DNA of 64,000 bases, from positions 335,138 through 399,137 of the forward strand of contig NZ_JABWDU010000004.1 in NCBI RefSeq assembly GCF_013371465.1. Reading direction: 5' to 3'. Position 1 is the first letter of the stretch. Each line of letters begins with the position of its first letter. The notes under the pieces are model-generated. The model worked only from the letters and a program-made list of their open reading frames with translations. It made no database searches and was not told where the DNA came from. This stretch comes from Ensifer oleiphilus. Lineage in GTDB: Bacteria > Pseudomonadota > Alphaproteobacteria > Rhizobiales > Rhizobiaceae. Shown one piece after another: positions 39,210-48,201 of this stretch. Made by a program: the position numbers and the translations under genes.

Positions 39210-39431
39210 TTTCACCCATCATCGCAAGGCCTGGAGCGTTTCCGGTTTAGACCCGCTTGCGGAAGCGCTCTACATTTCTTTTTCTCCCAACGGAGAGCCG
39301 TTTCGCGTCTCTGCCGGAGACGTCCTGCTCGTTGCCATGCCGAGCCTCCGAACAGGGGCAGATGAAAACCCACGAGCGTTCCTGCCGGCCACGCCTCAAC
39401 CGGATGCTTGGCCAGCCGTTGCTCCCGGATA

Positions 39432-39533
39432 AAGCGCGTCGCGATCTTTCAAATTCGCGTGGCGCGCTTCAAGGTCTTGTTTTCACGCATGTCGTTTTTG
39501 CAAAACCGCGGCACGCTTTTGCGCGACATGTAT
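39432..39533. repeat. dispersed palindromic element upstream of DUF1254 gene end
   Basis: GCGCGTCGCGATCTTTCAAA...GGCGCGC, then CATGTCG ... CGACATG (7-bp arms around a GC-rich core ending CTTTTGCG), resembles a repeat common between genes in Sinorhizobium/Ensifer. The rest of the 39210-39532 gap shows another GGAGCGTTTCCGG/CCGCTTGCGGAAGCGCTC repeat-like stretch (39232-39271) and no gene. Confidence 0.5.
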
Positions 39534-40558
39534 TAGTTGACGGGGCTTGGCTCCGGAAACTGCCACTTTCCATCCATTATTTCCTGCCGGGGACGATAGA
39601 GGCGCACGGTGTAATTCCAGCCTTTCGTGGTCGGCAGGCAATTTTCTATCTTGCCATCACAGCCACCGAACTGGATCGCCACCGTGCCGTCGTCGCGCTT
39701 CTTTGCGGTGATATTGTTGACAGTGTAAGCACCATACTGGTTCTTCTCGTAGTATCCGGCGTCATTGTAGACGCTCACCGACCAGAACGCGTCGACCGGA
39801 ACATCCTTCACATCGAGCTTGTAGACTGTCGCGCCATCGTTCTTCGACGGCGTGATGTTGAGATAGGTCGCATCCCTGTCCGGGTTTCCGCCCCAGGCCG
39901 AGGCCGTTCCGATCAGATGGCGAACGGGATCGACCTCCTCCTTGGTCCCGAACGCTTTCTTGAAGTCGGGCAATGTCGCACTCAGCGCAAGCAGCGCTTC
40001 ACGCACTGTCTTCTGGCTCGCGGGATCCCAGGCAGGGACCTCGAAGCTGCCGCTCTTTGCCTGACTGACCTTGATCGCATCCTGTAGGGCATGGACCGCT
40101 TCGATATCCTTTGCGTCGGCCGGATCGACGAGCGTGCGAATAGCAACCACGACATAGCGCGTCCCGACGCCCTCCTTCGTCAGTGTATGCTCGCCGGCCT
40201 CATAGGTTACCTGCGGCACATAGTGATCCTCGTTGATCACCTGCATCGACATGAACCGTTTTCCGGCATCGGGCAGCGTAATGGTGACGGGGCCGGCATC
40301 GAGGTCGAACACTCCAGAGGAATAGAGAGTGTCGCGGTTGAGGCGAATGACCGTCTGGTTGTCGATCGAGGCGGGCTCGCGGCGGTGCAGCAGCTTCCCC
40401 AGTGCCCCGTCCTTGACCATGGCTGCGGCATACATGTCGCTCTCGGCGCGGATGAAATTGTCGACACCGACAATAACTGGTTCTGCGGCTTTGGCTGGCA
40501 TCATGCCGATCGAGGTAAGGGCCGCTGCCAAAGCAAGTGTGGTTCGAAGCGTCTTCAT
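39533..40558 (-). CDS. exported DUF1254/DUF1214 protein, short form
   Basis: A 341-residue periplasmic protein. Signal peptide (residues about 1-24, cut after PAKA), then a reduced DUF1254 region (FIRAESDMYAAAMVKDG, VIRLNRDTLYSSGVFDLDAG) and a C-terminal DUF1214 domain (VDAFWSVSVYNDAGYYEKN, GWNYTVRLYRPRQEIMDGKW). The family is common in soil bacteria and its function is unknown. The second ATG (40558) is preferred, since GAGG is 9 bases upstream and the first ATG abuts it. It lies 18 bases downstream of a full-length homologue, so tandem duplication within one operon is likely. Confidence 0.88.
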   Translation of the reverse strand: MKTLRTTLALAAALTSIGMMPAKAAEPVIVGVDNFIRAESDMYAAAMVKDGALGKLLHRREPASIDNQTVIRLNRDTLYSSGVFDLDAGPVTITLPDAGKRFMSMQVINEDHYVPQVTYEAGEHTLTKEGVGTRYVVVAIRTLVDPADAKDIEAVHALQDAIKVSQAKSGSFEVPAWDPASQKTVREALLALSATLPDFKKAFGTKEEVDPVRHLIGTASAWGGNPDRDATYLNITPSKNDGATVYKLDVKDVPVDAFWSVSVYNDAGYYEKNQYGAYTVNNITAKKRDDGTVAIQFGGCDGKIENCLPTTKGWNYTVRLYRPRQEIMDGKWQFPEPSPVN

Positions 40559-40576
40559 GTTGGGCATCCTCTCTGC

Positions 40577-41995
40577 TTAAGCGACCACTTTCAGTGGCGG
40601 GGCCTTCCATTTTCCGTCTAGCGCATCGGGCTTGGGCCAATAGAGCCGCATGACCACGAAGAATGGTCCCTTTGGCGCGGGCAGCCAATTGCTTTCCCGA
40701 TCTGCCCCCGGGCTCTCGTTCTGGACATGCAGGGTCAGGCCGCCATCGGCGTCTTGCTTCAGGCTTGGCAGCATCGGCGAATTGATGAGATAGCGATCGA
40801 GCGCATTGGCGTAGAGCAGGCTTTCCGGCAGCTGGTAGAGCGTCAGCGACCAGAAGGCGTTGACCGGCGGCAGTTGGCCGGGCTCGCAACGCAGCGCGTA
40901 CTTGCTCGCGCCGGAGAGCGGCTTTTGCTGGTCGTCGGTGAAATAGGCGGGGTAAAGGGCTTCGTCCTTGGAGTTGCCGTAGATGCCCAGCACGGCGCCC
41001 GACATGCGCTGCATGTAATCGTTCTTCAGGAATTCGCGCGTGCCGAATGCATCGGCGCTCGACGCCTTGCCGGTGTCGATCATCGTCTCCTTGTGTTCCT
41101 TGAAGGCGGCCCAGGCATCCGCCATGCCGTCGGTGATCGCCTTCTGGATATCCGGCGGGAAGGCCATGAGGTCGAATGTCTTGCCTCCGCCGATGTTCAG
41201 GTCGGCGAAACGGACCATCAGCTCCCGCTCCGAAGGATCGGTCGGGCAGAACTGCAAGATGAAGTTGAGCACCTTGAAGAAATCGGGCGAGGTCTTTTCG
41301 TCGGCGGCGCTCAAGGGGGCGATGAAGTCGACGGCGGGGGCTGGAGCAGGCGCGGGTTGCCCGAGGAACGTCGACAGGGGCTCGACCTTGTAGCCAGCCT
41401 GGATCTTCTTGACGTTGTCGAGATCATCCGGGTTGAAGAGCTGCGTGCGGTAGAGCACGAAGGCAAACTCCGTTTCCGAGCGGATGACGGCCTTGATGCC
41501 GGCAGGCGTTTCGCCCTTCCAGTTCGGCCCGGCCAGCAGATAGCTGCCTGCCTCGTTGCCCGTGGCGCGGCTGCCGACATAGGCGAAGTTGAAGGTGTAT
41601 TGGTCGATGAACTGCAGCGAGTAGTAACGCTCCTTCTCGATAGCCGGCACTGTGAACACCAGGGGCTCGGCTCTCAGATCGGCACCGACATAGGAGTAGG
41701 GCGTATCGGAGTTCGGGGTCTGGATCGCCTTATCGTCAGGCGTATAGACCCGTGCATTGTTGACCAGCTCGTTCCAGGGGGCCTTGAACTCCGGCCCTCC
41801 GGTATCGACGAAATAGGAATGCTGTACCCGATAATTGTCGACCAGCGGGAAACCGTAGATCGTCGCGTCCTTGGCGATTGCCCGTGCCTCGTCCGGTGTA
41901 AGCGCCACGTCGGTGGCAACGGCCCGCAGGGCCGCTAACGGGGACAGCGCGGCAGCAAACACGCCGCACATCAAAAGGGTCCGTCGTCTGAGCAT
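40577..41995 (-). CDS. exported DUF1254/DUF1214 protein, full-length form
   Basis: A 472-residue periplasmic protein. The signal peptide is MLRRRTLLMCGVFAAALSPL to about residue 28. DUF1254 occupies about 30-170 (AKDATIYGFPLVDNYRVQHS, ETEFAF) and DUF1214 about 350-460 (VNAFWSLTLYQLPESLLYAN, FFVVMRLYWPKPDALDGKW). The ATG at 41995 follows GGAGG at 8 bases. It shares the closing WP/RP-x-x-DGKW motif with the downstream paralogue. It is divergent from the adenylate cyclase gene, 216 bases away. No biochemical role is known. Confidence 0.9.
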   Translation of the reverse strand: MLRRRTLLMCGVFAAALSPLAALRAVATDVALTPDEARAIAKDATIYGFPLVDNYRVQHSYFVDTGGPEFKAPWNELVNNARVYTPDDKAIQTPNSDTPYSYVGADLRAEPLVFTVPAIEKERYYSLQFIDQYTFNFAYVGSRATGNEAGSYLLAGPNWKGETPAGIKAVIRSETEFAFVLYRTQLFNPDDLDNVKKIQAGYKVEPLSTFLGQPAPAPAPAVDFIAPLSAADEKTSPDFFKVLNFILQFCPTDPSERELMVRFADLNIGGGKTFDLMAFPPDIQKAITDGMADAWAAFKEHKETMIDTGKASSADAFGTREFLKNDYMQRMSGAVLGIYGNSKDEALYPAYFTDDQQKPLSGASKYALRCEPGQLPPVNAFWSLTLYQLPESLLYANALDRYLINSPMLPSLKQDADGGLTLHVQNESPGADRESNWLPAPKGPFFVVMRLYWPKPDALDGKWKAPPLKVVA

Positions 41996-42211
41996 GCAAA
42001 GTCCTCCAGAAGAACGCGTGTCGTGCAGGCAGTCGGCGGCACCTGCAAAGCCGTGTGCAACCAGCACCGTTTGACGCTGAGCGACCGGTGGAAAACCGCA
42101 AGTACGTAACGGTTACGGCGGCGGCGTCAGCGTGCCTGTCGATGCGATGGCGGCGCCTGACGACCTGCGGTAACATCGTTGTTGAACACATCGCACGTGA
42201 AGAGACCGTCG

Positions 42212-44428
42212 ATGGAACGCCGCCTCGCAGCCGTCCTGATCGCCGACGTTGCCGGATACACTCGCCTGAGCCGGCTCGACGAGGAGGGAACGCGTGCGAG
42301 ATTCCAGAGCGACCTGCACGACATTCTGGAGCCGCAGTTTGCCGAGCACCACGGTCGCCTGGTCAAAACGATGGGTGACGGGCTGCTGGTAGAGTTTCGC
42401 AGCGTGGTCGATGCGCTTCGCTGTGCTGTGGAAATCCAGCAACGCAAGGCCGAACAGGCCGACAAGGTTGCAGCCGACCGCCGTCTCGATTTCCGCATCG
42501 GCATCAATCTCGGCGACATCATCGTCGAAGGCGACGACATTCACGGCGATGGCGTCAACACCGCCGATCGGGTGCAAGGGCTTACTGAGCCAGGGGGTAT
42601 AGCCATTTCCGGCACCGCCTATGATCAGGTGCAATCGAAGATTGCCGTCGGATTTGCCTCGCTCGGCGAGCAGACGGTGAGGGGCATTGCCGAGCCCATT
42701 CGTGTGTATCGCGTTCTGCTCGATCCTGATGACGCCGGCAAGACCATCGTCAACGCGACGAAACAGCATTTCGCACGCAAAAACTTCCTCGTTGCCGGTG
42801 GCCTCATGCTGATCCTTGGCCTTGCTGCCGCCTGGTGGCAGCCTTGGACGCTCATTCTGCCGGAAACCCCGACGGAGCGCTTTGCCTATCCCTTGCCGGA
42901 CCAGCCATCCGTTGCCGTCCTGCCTTTCATCAATGTCAGCGGCGACCGGGATCACGACCATCTGGCCGAAGGACTGACCGACGACCTGATCACCGAGCTG
43001 TCGAAGGTGTCGGGGCTGTTCGTGATTGCGCGCCACTCGGTGTTTGCGATGAAGGACAACGCTTCGAAAATCCAGGATGTGGCGGCGGAGCTGGGCGTTC
43101 ACTACATCCTAGAAGGCACGCTGCAGCGGGCCGACCAGCGGCTGCGCATCAACGTCAAACTGATCGATGCGATGAGCGGGCTGTCGCTCTGGGCGGAGCG
43201 CTACGACCGTCAGTATGCCGATCTCTTCGCCGTGCAGGACGACGTCATTGGCAAGATCATTGCGGCGCTGGAGGTCAAGCTCAGCGAAGGTGAGCGCGAC
43301 CAGCTGGCGCGCATTCCGACGGACAATCTCGAAGCCTACGACTATTACATGCGCGCCGAGCAGCAGGGGCTGATCTACAGCGACGTCGATACCTATCGCC
43401 AGACGCTGGCCTTCTATCAGAAGGCGATCGATCTCGACCCTCGGTTCGCCGATGCCCATGCCGGGATCGCACGCGTCGCCGTCGATGTCTGGCGCAACGA
43501 CTACAACTCTCTCTGGTCGGCGGCCGTCGCCCGCAAGATCGCCTATGATGCGGCGGGCCAGGCGTTGAAGCTCAACGCCAACAATGCTCGCGCCCACACC
43601 GTGCTTGCATTGCTGCAACTCGTTGACGGTCGCGAGACGGAAGCACGGCAGTCAGCTGCGCGAGCGGTCGCCGCCCAACCGAGCGATCCCGAGGCCTATG
43701 CCAGTCAGGCGCTGATCCTGGCGCAAACGGGTGACCACCAGCAGGCGATCGCGGACCTGGAGAAGGCGCTCAGGCTCGACCCGTCGCCATCCCCGAGCTT
43801 GCGGCTTTTGGCGGGCATCGTCTACTACACGGCGCGGGACAACGACCGGGCGATCCCGTTGATCGAGAATGCCGGCGAGGCCCTTCCCAACGCCGAGCCG
43901 GCCCGGGAATATCTGGCGGCCGCCTACGCCCAGCGAGGCGACAGGGCCCGTGCGGTGGCGGAAGGGGAAAAGCTGCTAAAGCTCTTTCCCGACACCAACC
44001 TCACCTATTACGGCTATCTCTACGACTACTGGCGCGAGGAGGACTTGAACCGCCACCTCTACGGCCTGCGCACGGCCGGCATTCCGCAGTGGCCGTTCGG
44101 CTTCGTCGGCGCGCCGGCCGACCGGCTTGGACCTGCGGAACTCGGCGAAATCACCAGCGACAAGACCTGGAGCGGGCAGCACAAGAACGGCACCAGCTTC
44201 CTGCAGTTCTTCGACAGAGCGGGCAATACTGCCTATCGCAGCGCCAACACCAACATCACCGGGCGGGTCGAGGTGAAGGGCAACCAGCTCTGCGAGAAAT
44301 TCGACGGCTATTTTCTCGGCCGGATGGTCTGCGGCTATGTCTATCGCAACACGGCCAAGGGCGAGCGCGGCGCCGACTTCATCCATGTGACGCCGCAGGC
44401 GCTGAAGTTCTTCGCGATCGAGCGGTGA
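42212..44428 (+). CDS. class III adenylate cyclase with TolB-like and TPR domains
   Basis: A 738-residue single-pass membrane protein. The N-terminal CHD cyclase domain (about 4-175) keeps both metal Asp residues (LIADVAGYTRLSR and TMGDGLLVEF), the purine-selecting Lys (GRLVKTMGDG) and the Asn-Arg pair (GDGVNTADR), so it should make cAMP from ATP. A membrane helix lies at about 193-212 (FLVAGGLMLILGLAAAWW). After it come a TolB/FlgO-like domain (SVAVLPFINVSGDRD to about 345) and several TPR repeats (about 360-610), probably outside the cytoplasm, then a beta-rich tail. Such chimeras are abundant in rhizobia, often dozens per genome. The signal sensed is unknown. Confidence 0.9.
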   Translation: MERRLAAVLIADVAGYTRLSRLDEEGTRARFQSDLHDILEPQFAEHHGRLVKTMGDGLLVEFRSVVDALRCAVEIQQRKAEQADKVAADRRLDFRIGINLGDIIVEGDDIHGDGVNTADRVQGLTEPGGIAISGTAYDQVQSKIAVGFASLGEQTVRGIAEPIRVYRVLLDPDDAGKTIVNATKQHFARKNFLVAGGLMLILGLAAAWWQPWTLILPETPTERFAYPLPDQPSVAVLPFINVSGDRDHDHLAEGLTDDLITELSKVSGLFVIARHSVFAMKDNASKIQDVAAELGVHYILEGTLQRADQRLRINVKLIDAMSGLSLWAERYDRQYADLFAVQDDVIGKIIAALEVKLSEGERDQLARIPTDNLEAYDYYMRAEQQGLIYSDVDTYRQTLAFYQKAIDLDPRFADAHAGIARVAVDVWRNDYNSLWSAAVARKIAYDAAGQALKLNANNARAHTVLALLQLVDGRETEARQSAARAVAAQPSDPEAYASQALILAQTGDHQQAIADLEKALRLDPSPSPSLRLLAGIVYYTARDNDRAIPLIENAGEALPNAEPAREYLAAAYAQRGDRARAVAEGEKLLKLFPDTNLTYYGYLYDYWREEDLNRHLYGLRTAGIPQWPFGFVGAPADRLGPAELGEITSDKTWSGQHKNGTSFLQFFDRAGNTAYRSANTNITGRVEVKGNQLCEKFDGYFLGRMVCGYVYRNTAKGERGADFIHVTPQALKFFAIER

Positions 44429-44450
44429 CGGCCGTCGAAATGAAAGCGCT

Positions 44451-44954
44451 TTAGCGCGCCTTCTGCCAGCTGGTTCCAAGCTTCTCCGAAACGAGCGTGT
44501 TTTCCACTTCGGACCAGTGTTTCCTGGAATCGACAAGCTTGTTCGGGTTCTTCTCGAAACCTTCTGCCGCACCCGGATCATAGCTCAGGAACAGCTTGCC
44601 CTCGATGATCCGCCAGGCTTTGGGATCGATGTTGGTGGTCACCGTTCCGAACGAGACGCCGTCGGCGCAGTAGCCACCGTATTGCGGGGCGTAACGGGTG
44701 GGCTCGCGGATGAACAGCTCGCGGTTTTCGGCGCTGGCAAATTGCCAGTTGGCCCCGAGCCAGCGGTAGGAATATTGCGGCGAGCCTTCCAGTGCCTTGC
44801 TTTCGGTGAAGTAGGCAACCGGATCATAGCCTTTGATGGCGACATCGCCGAAGTAGCCGGTGTTGACGAGGTCTTCCGCCATCGTCGGCGCGGACAGGGC
44901 GAGAAAGGCGGCAGCGGCAACGCCGATGGCGCATGCGTGTCGATGGTAGGACAT
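44451..44954 (-). CDS. exported YHS-domain protein
   Basis: A 167-residue periplasmic protein with a signal peptide (residues 1-26, cut after PTMA). The YHS-like core DVAIKGYDPVAYF and NWQFASAENRELFI is followed by PTRYAPQYGGYCADGVSFG. YHS domains are linked to metal binding; a Cys lies in GGYCADG. Homologues often accompany oxidoreductases or copper proteins, but none is adjacent here. The stop lies 22 bases from the convergent cyclase gene. It is 45 bases downstream of the ankyrin gene on the same strand, so co-transcription is possible. Confidence 0.85.
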   Translation of the reverse strand: MSYHRHACAIGVAAAAFLALSAPTMAEDLVNTGYFGDVAIKGYDPVAYFTESKALEGSPQYSYRWLGANWQFASAENRELFIREPTRYAPQYGGYCADGVSFGTVTTNIDPKAWRIIEGKLFLSYDPGAAEGFEKNPNKLVDSRKHWSEVENTLVSEKLGTSWQKAR

Positions 44955-44999
44955 TTGCTTTTCTCCGATTTCCGGATGCGGGTGGCGAGCGCTCAGGCA

Positions 45000-45590
45000 T
45001 CACTTCCGCTTGGTGCATTCGGCATAGAGCCAGTCGCCGACGAGGTCGGCCTTCTGGCAGGTGGCGCCGGCCTTCAGCAGCAGATCGGCTGCGTCCCAGT
45101 GCGAACGCCAGCCGGCCTGTGTCAGCGGCGTATAGCCGTTGCGTTCCTTCACCTCGATCTCGGCCTTTTGGGCAAGCAGCAAGGCGACGACGTCGGCGTG
45201 TCCTTCCTCGGCTGCAGCATGCAGAGGCGACATATGGTAGAAGTTCTTGGTGTCGTTGACGTCGGCGCCCTTGGCGACGAGCAGCTTGACCGTTTCGAGA
45301 TTGCCGCCATAGGCGGCCGCATGCAGGGCGGTCAGCCCGCCCTTGTTGCGGATCTCGATGTCGCAGCCGCGGTCAAGCAGAAGCGCGACCACTTGCGGCC
45401 GTCCGGCAAGCGACGCGACCAGCAACGCCGGCTCGCCGGCCGTATCCGGCTCGGTGATGTCGGTTCCCTGATCCAGCAACAGCGTGACGCGCTCGATGTC
45501 GCCGTCTCTTGCCGCGTCATGCAAGGGACCCGCAAATGTCGCCGAGGTCGAGAACGCCAGCCCGGCGACAGAAGCACACAGATAGTTCAT
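45000..45590 (-). CDS. exported ankyrin-repeat protein
   Basis: A 196-residue protein with a signal peptide (about 1-20, cut near FAGP) and about four to five ankyrin repeats (GPLHDAARDGDIERVTLLLD, TALHAAAYGGNLETVKLLVA, SPLHAAAEEGHADVVALLLA, TPLTQAGWRSHWDAADLLLK). Ankyrins mediate protein-protein contacts; AnkB-like periplasmic ankyrins have been tied to catalase protection. The ATG at 45590 has GGAGG 7 bases upstream. The C-terminus carries two Cys residues (GATCQKADLVGDWLYAECTK) that may form a disulfide. Confidence 0.88.
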   Translation of the reverse strand: MNYLCASVAGLAFSTSATFAGPLHDAARDGDIERVTLLLDQGTDITEPDTAGEPALLVASLAGRPQVVALLLDRGCDIEIRNKGGLTALHAAAYGGNLETVKLLVAKGADVNDTKNFYHMSPLHAAAEEGHADVVALLLAQKAEIEVKERNGYTPLTQAGWRSHWDAADLLLKAGATCQKADLVGDWLYAECTKRK

Positions 45591-45754
45591 CGCGCCACCT
45601 CCGCCCCAGCTTCGGCTTTGCATATAAGGACAGTCGAAAATATCACAGAGTCGTTGCCGGCAACAAGGTCAATTGCCGGGTTGAGCCGAGCGCGAGCTTT
45701 CGCGCGGCGCGTCGCCCGATGCCGCAGGCCGATAGTCTGCGCAGAAATTGCGGG

Positions 45755-46414
45755 TCAGGCGTTGACCCGCATCAGGTCAAGCACGCGCTCGACCGCGCAT
45801 GGTATGGGTGCGATGATCGGCGTGGCGAAGTGCGGCTGGAGCTGTTCTGCCGCCTGGCCGAGCGGGCCGCCCCCGATGATGACGGCTTCGGCGCCGTCGA
45901 GCTCGATGCATTGCCGCACCGCTTCGCCGAGCGCTTCGCGCAGACGCTGTTCGTCGCCGGCAAGGTCGAGCGGGTCGCCCGGTGTGCAGCGGATGCCGGT
46001 ATATTGGCCGACAAGGCCGAGGTCGCGGGCGCGCTCGTCGATCGCTTCGATCAGCTCCGGCGTCGTGGTTGCGACGCCGAATTTGCGGCCGTTCCGTGCC
46101 GCGTCGATCATCGATGCCTCGCAGATGCCGACGACAGGGATGTCGACGCGAGCCTTCAGAGCTGCAAGGCCGGGATCGCCGAAGGCGCTGACGATGATCC
46201 CCAGGCAACTGTCGTCGTGCGCCGCGCCGATCTCGATGACTTCGTCGGCCGCAGCGGTCAGTTGCTGCGGCGTGACGATCATCGGCGGGTTCCGCCTGGC
46301 CGTGGCGACTGCCACGGCCAGGCGTCCGGTCACAGCCCGCTCGGCGATGGCGAGCATCATGCTGCTGGTCGCGTGCGAGCTGTTCGGGTTGATCAACAGG
46401 AGGTGTGCGGTCAC
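45755..46414 (-). CDS. Asp/Glu/hydantoin-racemase-fold protein lacking both catalytic cysteines
   Basis: A 219-residue protein aligned readily to hydantoin/allantoin racemases: LLLINPNSS at the N-terminus, VSAFGDPGL in place of the usual ACFxDPGL, and AVIIGGGPLG in place of xxLGCAGM. The two Cys that perform acid-base racemisation are replaced by Ala77 and Gly182, so ordinary cofactor-free racemisation looks impossible. It may be a decarboxylase- or isomerase-like offshoot or a binding protein. The start overlaps the end of the MFS permease gene by 4 bases (ATGA), so the two are coupled, under the RpiR regulator encoded upstream. Confidence 0.85.
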   Translation of the reverse strand: MTAHLLLINPNSSHATSSMMLAIAERAVTGRLAVAVATARRNPPMIVTPQQLTAAADEVIEIGAAHDDSCLGIIVSAFGDPGLAALKARVDIPVVGICEASMIDAARNGRKFGVATTTPELIEAIDERARDLGLVGQYTGIRCTPGDPLDLAGDEQRLREALGEAVRQCIELDGAEAVIIGGGPLGQAAEQLQPHFATPIIAPIPCAVERVLDLMRVNA

Positions 46415-47874
46415 GTTCTGACTTCCATGCCGACATTGATCTTGTTCGGTTCAGCCTTGGCGAGGTCGGCATCAGCCGGCTGGTCCAGGTCCTCCATCGA
46501 CATGCCATAGGTCTCGGGGCCGAGCTGGATGCAGAATGCGAAGACCGCGTACATGCCGGCTGCCAGACCGAAGACCCCGACCATGCCGTAGGTATCGAAC
46601 AGCATGCCGGAGATCGTCGGCACGAAAGAGCCGGCCGCCGATCCCGTCGCCAGGATGAGCGCGACGCCGAAGGCACGGATGCGGGTCGGGAAGAGCTCCG
46701 GTGCGTAGATCCAGATCGAGGTGTTGAGAAGCAGCACGAAGAACTGGAAGATCGCGCCGAACATCAGGACGAGGTAGATGTTGGTGCCGAGATAGGCGAT
46801 CGAAATCGCTGCAAGGCAGGCGAAGACAGCACCCAGCGTCAGCACCTTCTTGCGCGGGAAGTAATAGCCGAACATCGAGGCGGCGATGGCGCCGAGCACG
46901 CTGCCGCTCTGGATGATCATGCTGTAGAGCAGGCTGCCCTGCAGCGTGTAGCCCATCGACACGAAGATGATCGGCATCAGGGTCAGCACCGACAGCTGCG
47001 CGCCGTAGCTCATGAGGATGGCGATCGCGACGGGAATGGTCCGGCCGATGAACGGTGCGCGGAAAAGCTCCTTCCAGTCGCTTTTTGCCGGTGCTTCGTC
47101 CTGGAGATGTTCTTTGGTCAGGTATTCCTCGACCTTCAGGTTGCGCGGCCGCAGCGACCCGGAGGCGAGGATCGACAGCACCTTGTTGGCCTCGTCGATC
47201 TTGCCTTGAGAGGCGAGGAAGCGCGGCGTCTCCGGCACGAAGCGGCGATAGAAGACGACGAGCAGCGCGGGCAGCGCCAAGGCGGCAAACAGCCAGCGCC
47301 AGCTGTTTTCTCCCGGGAAGAGGGTGAAGATCAGAAGGCCGAAGGCCGGCGCCAGGAAGTTGCCGAAGCCGCCGGCGCCGACATTGACGAGACCGGCCGC
47401 CGTGCCGCGGAATTTCGGCGAGCAGAATTCCGACAGCATCGTGACGGCAGTCGAGATCTCGCCGCCGACGCCGAAGCCGACGATGGCGCGGGCAAAGCAG
47501 AGGGCTGCGAAATTAGGCGCCAGCGCGCAAGCGGCCGAGCCGATGGTGAAGAGCAGGAGGTTGATCGTCAGCATGACGCGGCGGCCGTAGCGATCGCCGA
47601 GAATGCCTGACAGCAAGCGGCCGATGGCGGCACTGCCGAAGGTGATGGTGTTGAGGAAGCCGATGTCGGTGCCGGTCAGGCCCCAATGCTCCTTCAGGAT
47701 GGGTCCGGCGACGCCGATGGTATTCTGTTCGAAACTGTCGAACAGGCAACCGATCAAGACGAGGGCGATGATCTGCTTGTGGGCGCCGGTGACGCCGATC
47801 TTGGTGAAGGCTGATTCCAGTTGTCGAATGACCGGCGAAGACTTGCCGGACGGCACCATATTTTCCGCTGCCAT
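46411..47874 (-). CDS. MFS metabolite permease (sugar/aromatic-acid porter type)
   Basis: A 487-residue inner-membrane transporter with 12 helices. MFS signatures are LSGILGDRYGRRVMLT between helices 2 and 3 and RRFVPETPRFLASQGK in the central loop, typical of the SP/AAHS group of uptake permeases. The C-terminal copy of the motif is ELFPTRIRAFGVAL. The probable cargo is an organic acid or hydantoin-like compound, judged from the co-translated racemase-fold protein; this is inference. Its promoter region carries repeated TGAAAC/GTTTCA dyads. Confidence 0.9.
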   Translation of the reverse strand: MAAENMVPSGKSSPVIRQLESAFTKIGVTGAHKQIIALVLIGCLFDSFEQNTIGVAGPILKEHWGLTGTDIGFLNTITFGSAAIGRLLSGILGDRYGRRVMLTINLLLFTIGSAACALAPNFAALCFARAIVGFGVGGEISTAVTMLSEFCSPKFRGTAAGLVNVGAGGFGNFLAPAFGLLIFTLFPGENSWRWLFAALALPALLVVFYRRFVPETPRFLASQGKIDEANKVLSILASGSLRPRNLKVEEYLTKEHLQDEAPAKSDWKELFRAPFIGRTIPVAIAILMSYGAQLSVLTLMPIIFVSMGYTLQGSLLYSMIIQSGSVLGAIAASMFGYYFPRKKVLTLGAVFACLAAISIAYLGTNIYLVLMFGAIFQFFVLLLNTSIWIYAPELFPTRIRAFGVALILATGSAAGSFVPTISGMLFDTYGMVGVFGLAAGMYAVFAFCIQLGPETYGMSMEDLDQPADADLAKAEPNKINVGMEVRT

Positions 47875-47904
47875 GGTTCGTTCCCCTTTATGGCTTAACT
47901 GGCG

Positions 47905-48153
47905 TGAAAACTTAGTTTCATGATACTATATCAAGAAACCTTGGTTTCATACAGGAAATTTGCTTTGGAGCCGACGAACCGGACGTTTCACGCCAGACGA
48001 GCGCTGCTACCGTCCAGTACAATTCTTCTTCACAGCAATGCCCTTGAGGAATGCAGATTTCGTGCCAGAGTTTAGGAAACTACAGTTTCTCTTTTTCAAT
48101 CAGATATTTGACCTGCTGTTGGCCCGCATCGCGCAGTTGAAACTACGGTTTCA
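47905..48153. promoter_or_regulatory. cluster of four GAAAC/GTTTC dyads, probable RpiR operators
   Basis: Sites in the 327-base region upstream of the MFS gene: TGAAAACTTAGTTTCA (47905-47920, one base off symmetry), GAAACC-TT-GGTTTC (47935-47948), GAAACT-AC-AGTTTC (48076-48089) and TGAAAC-TACG-GTTTCA (48138-48153). A fifth, TGAAAC-TGTC-GTTTCA, sits at the RpiR gene start. A lone half-site is near 48174. No gene is evident in this region. Confidence 0.7.
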
Positions 48154-48201
48154 TATGATTGAAGAATGGACTGTTGTTTCAGGCAGATGCCCAAACAACG
48201 A

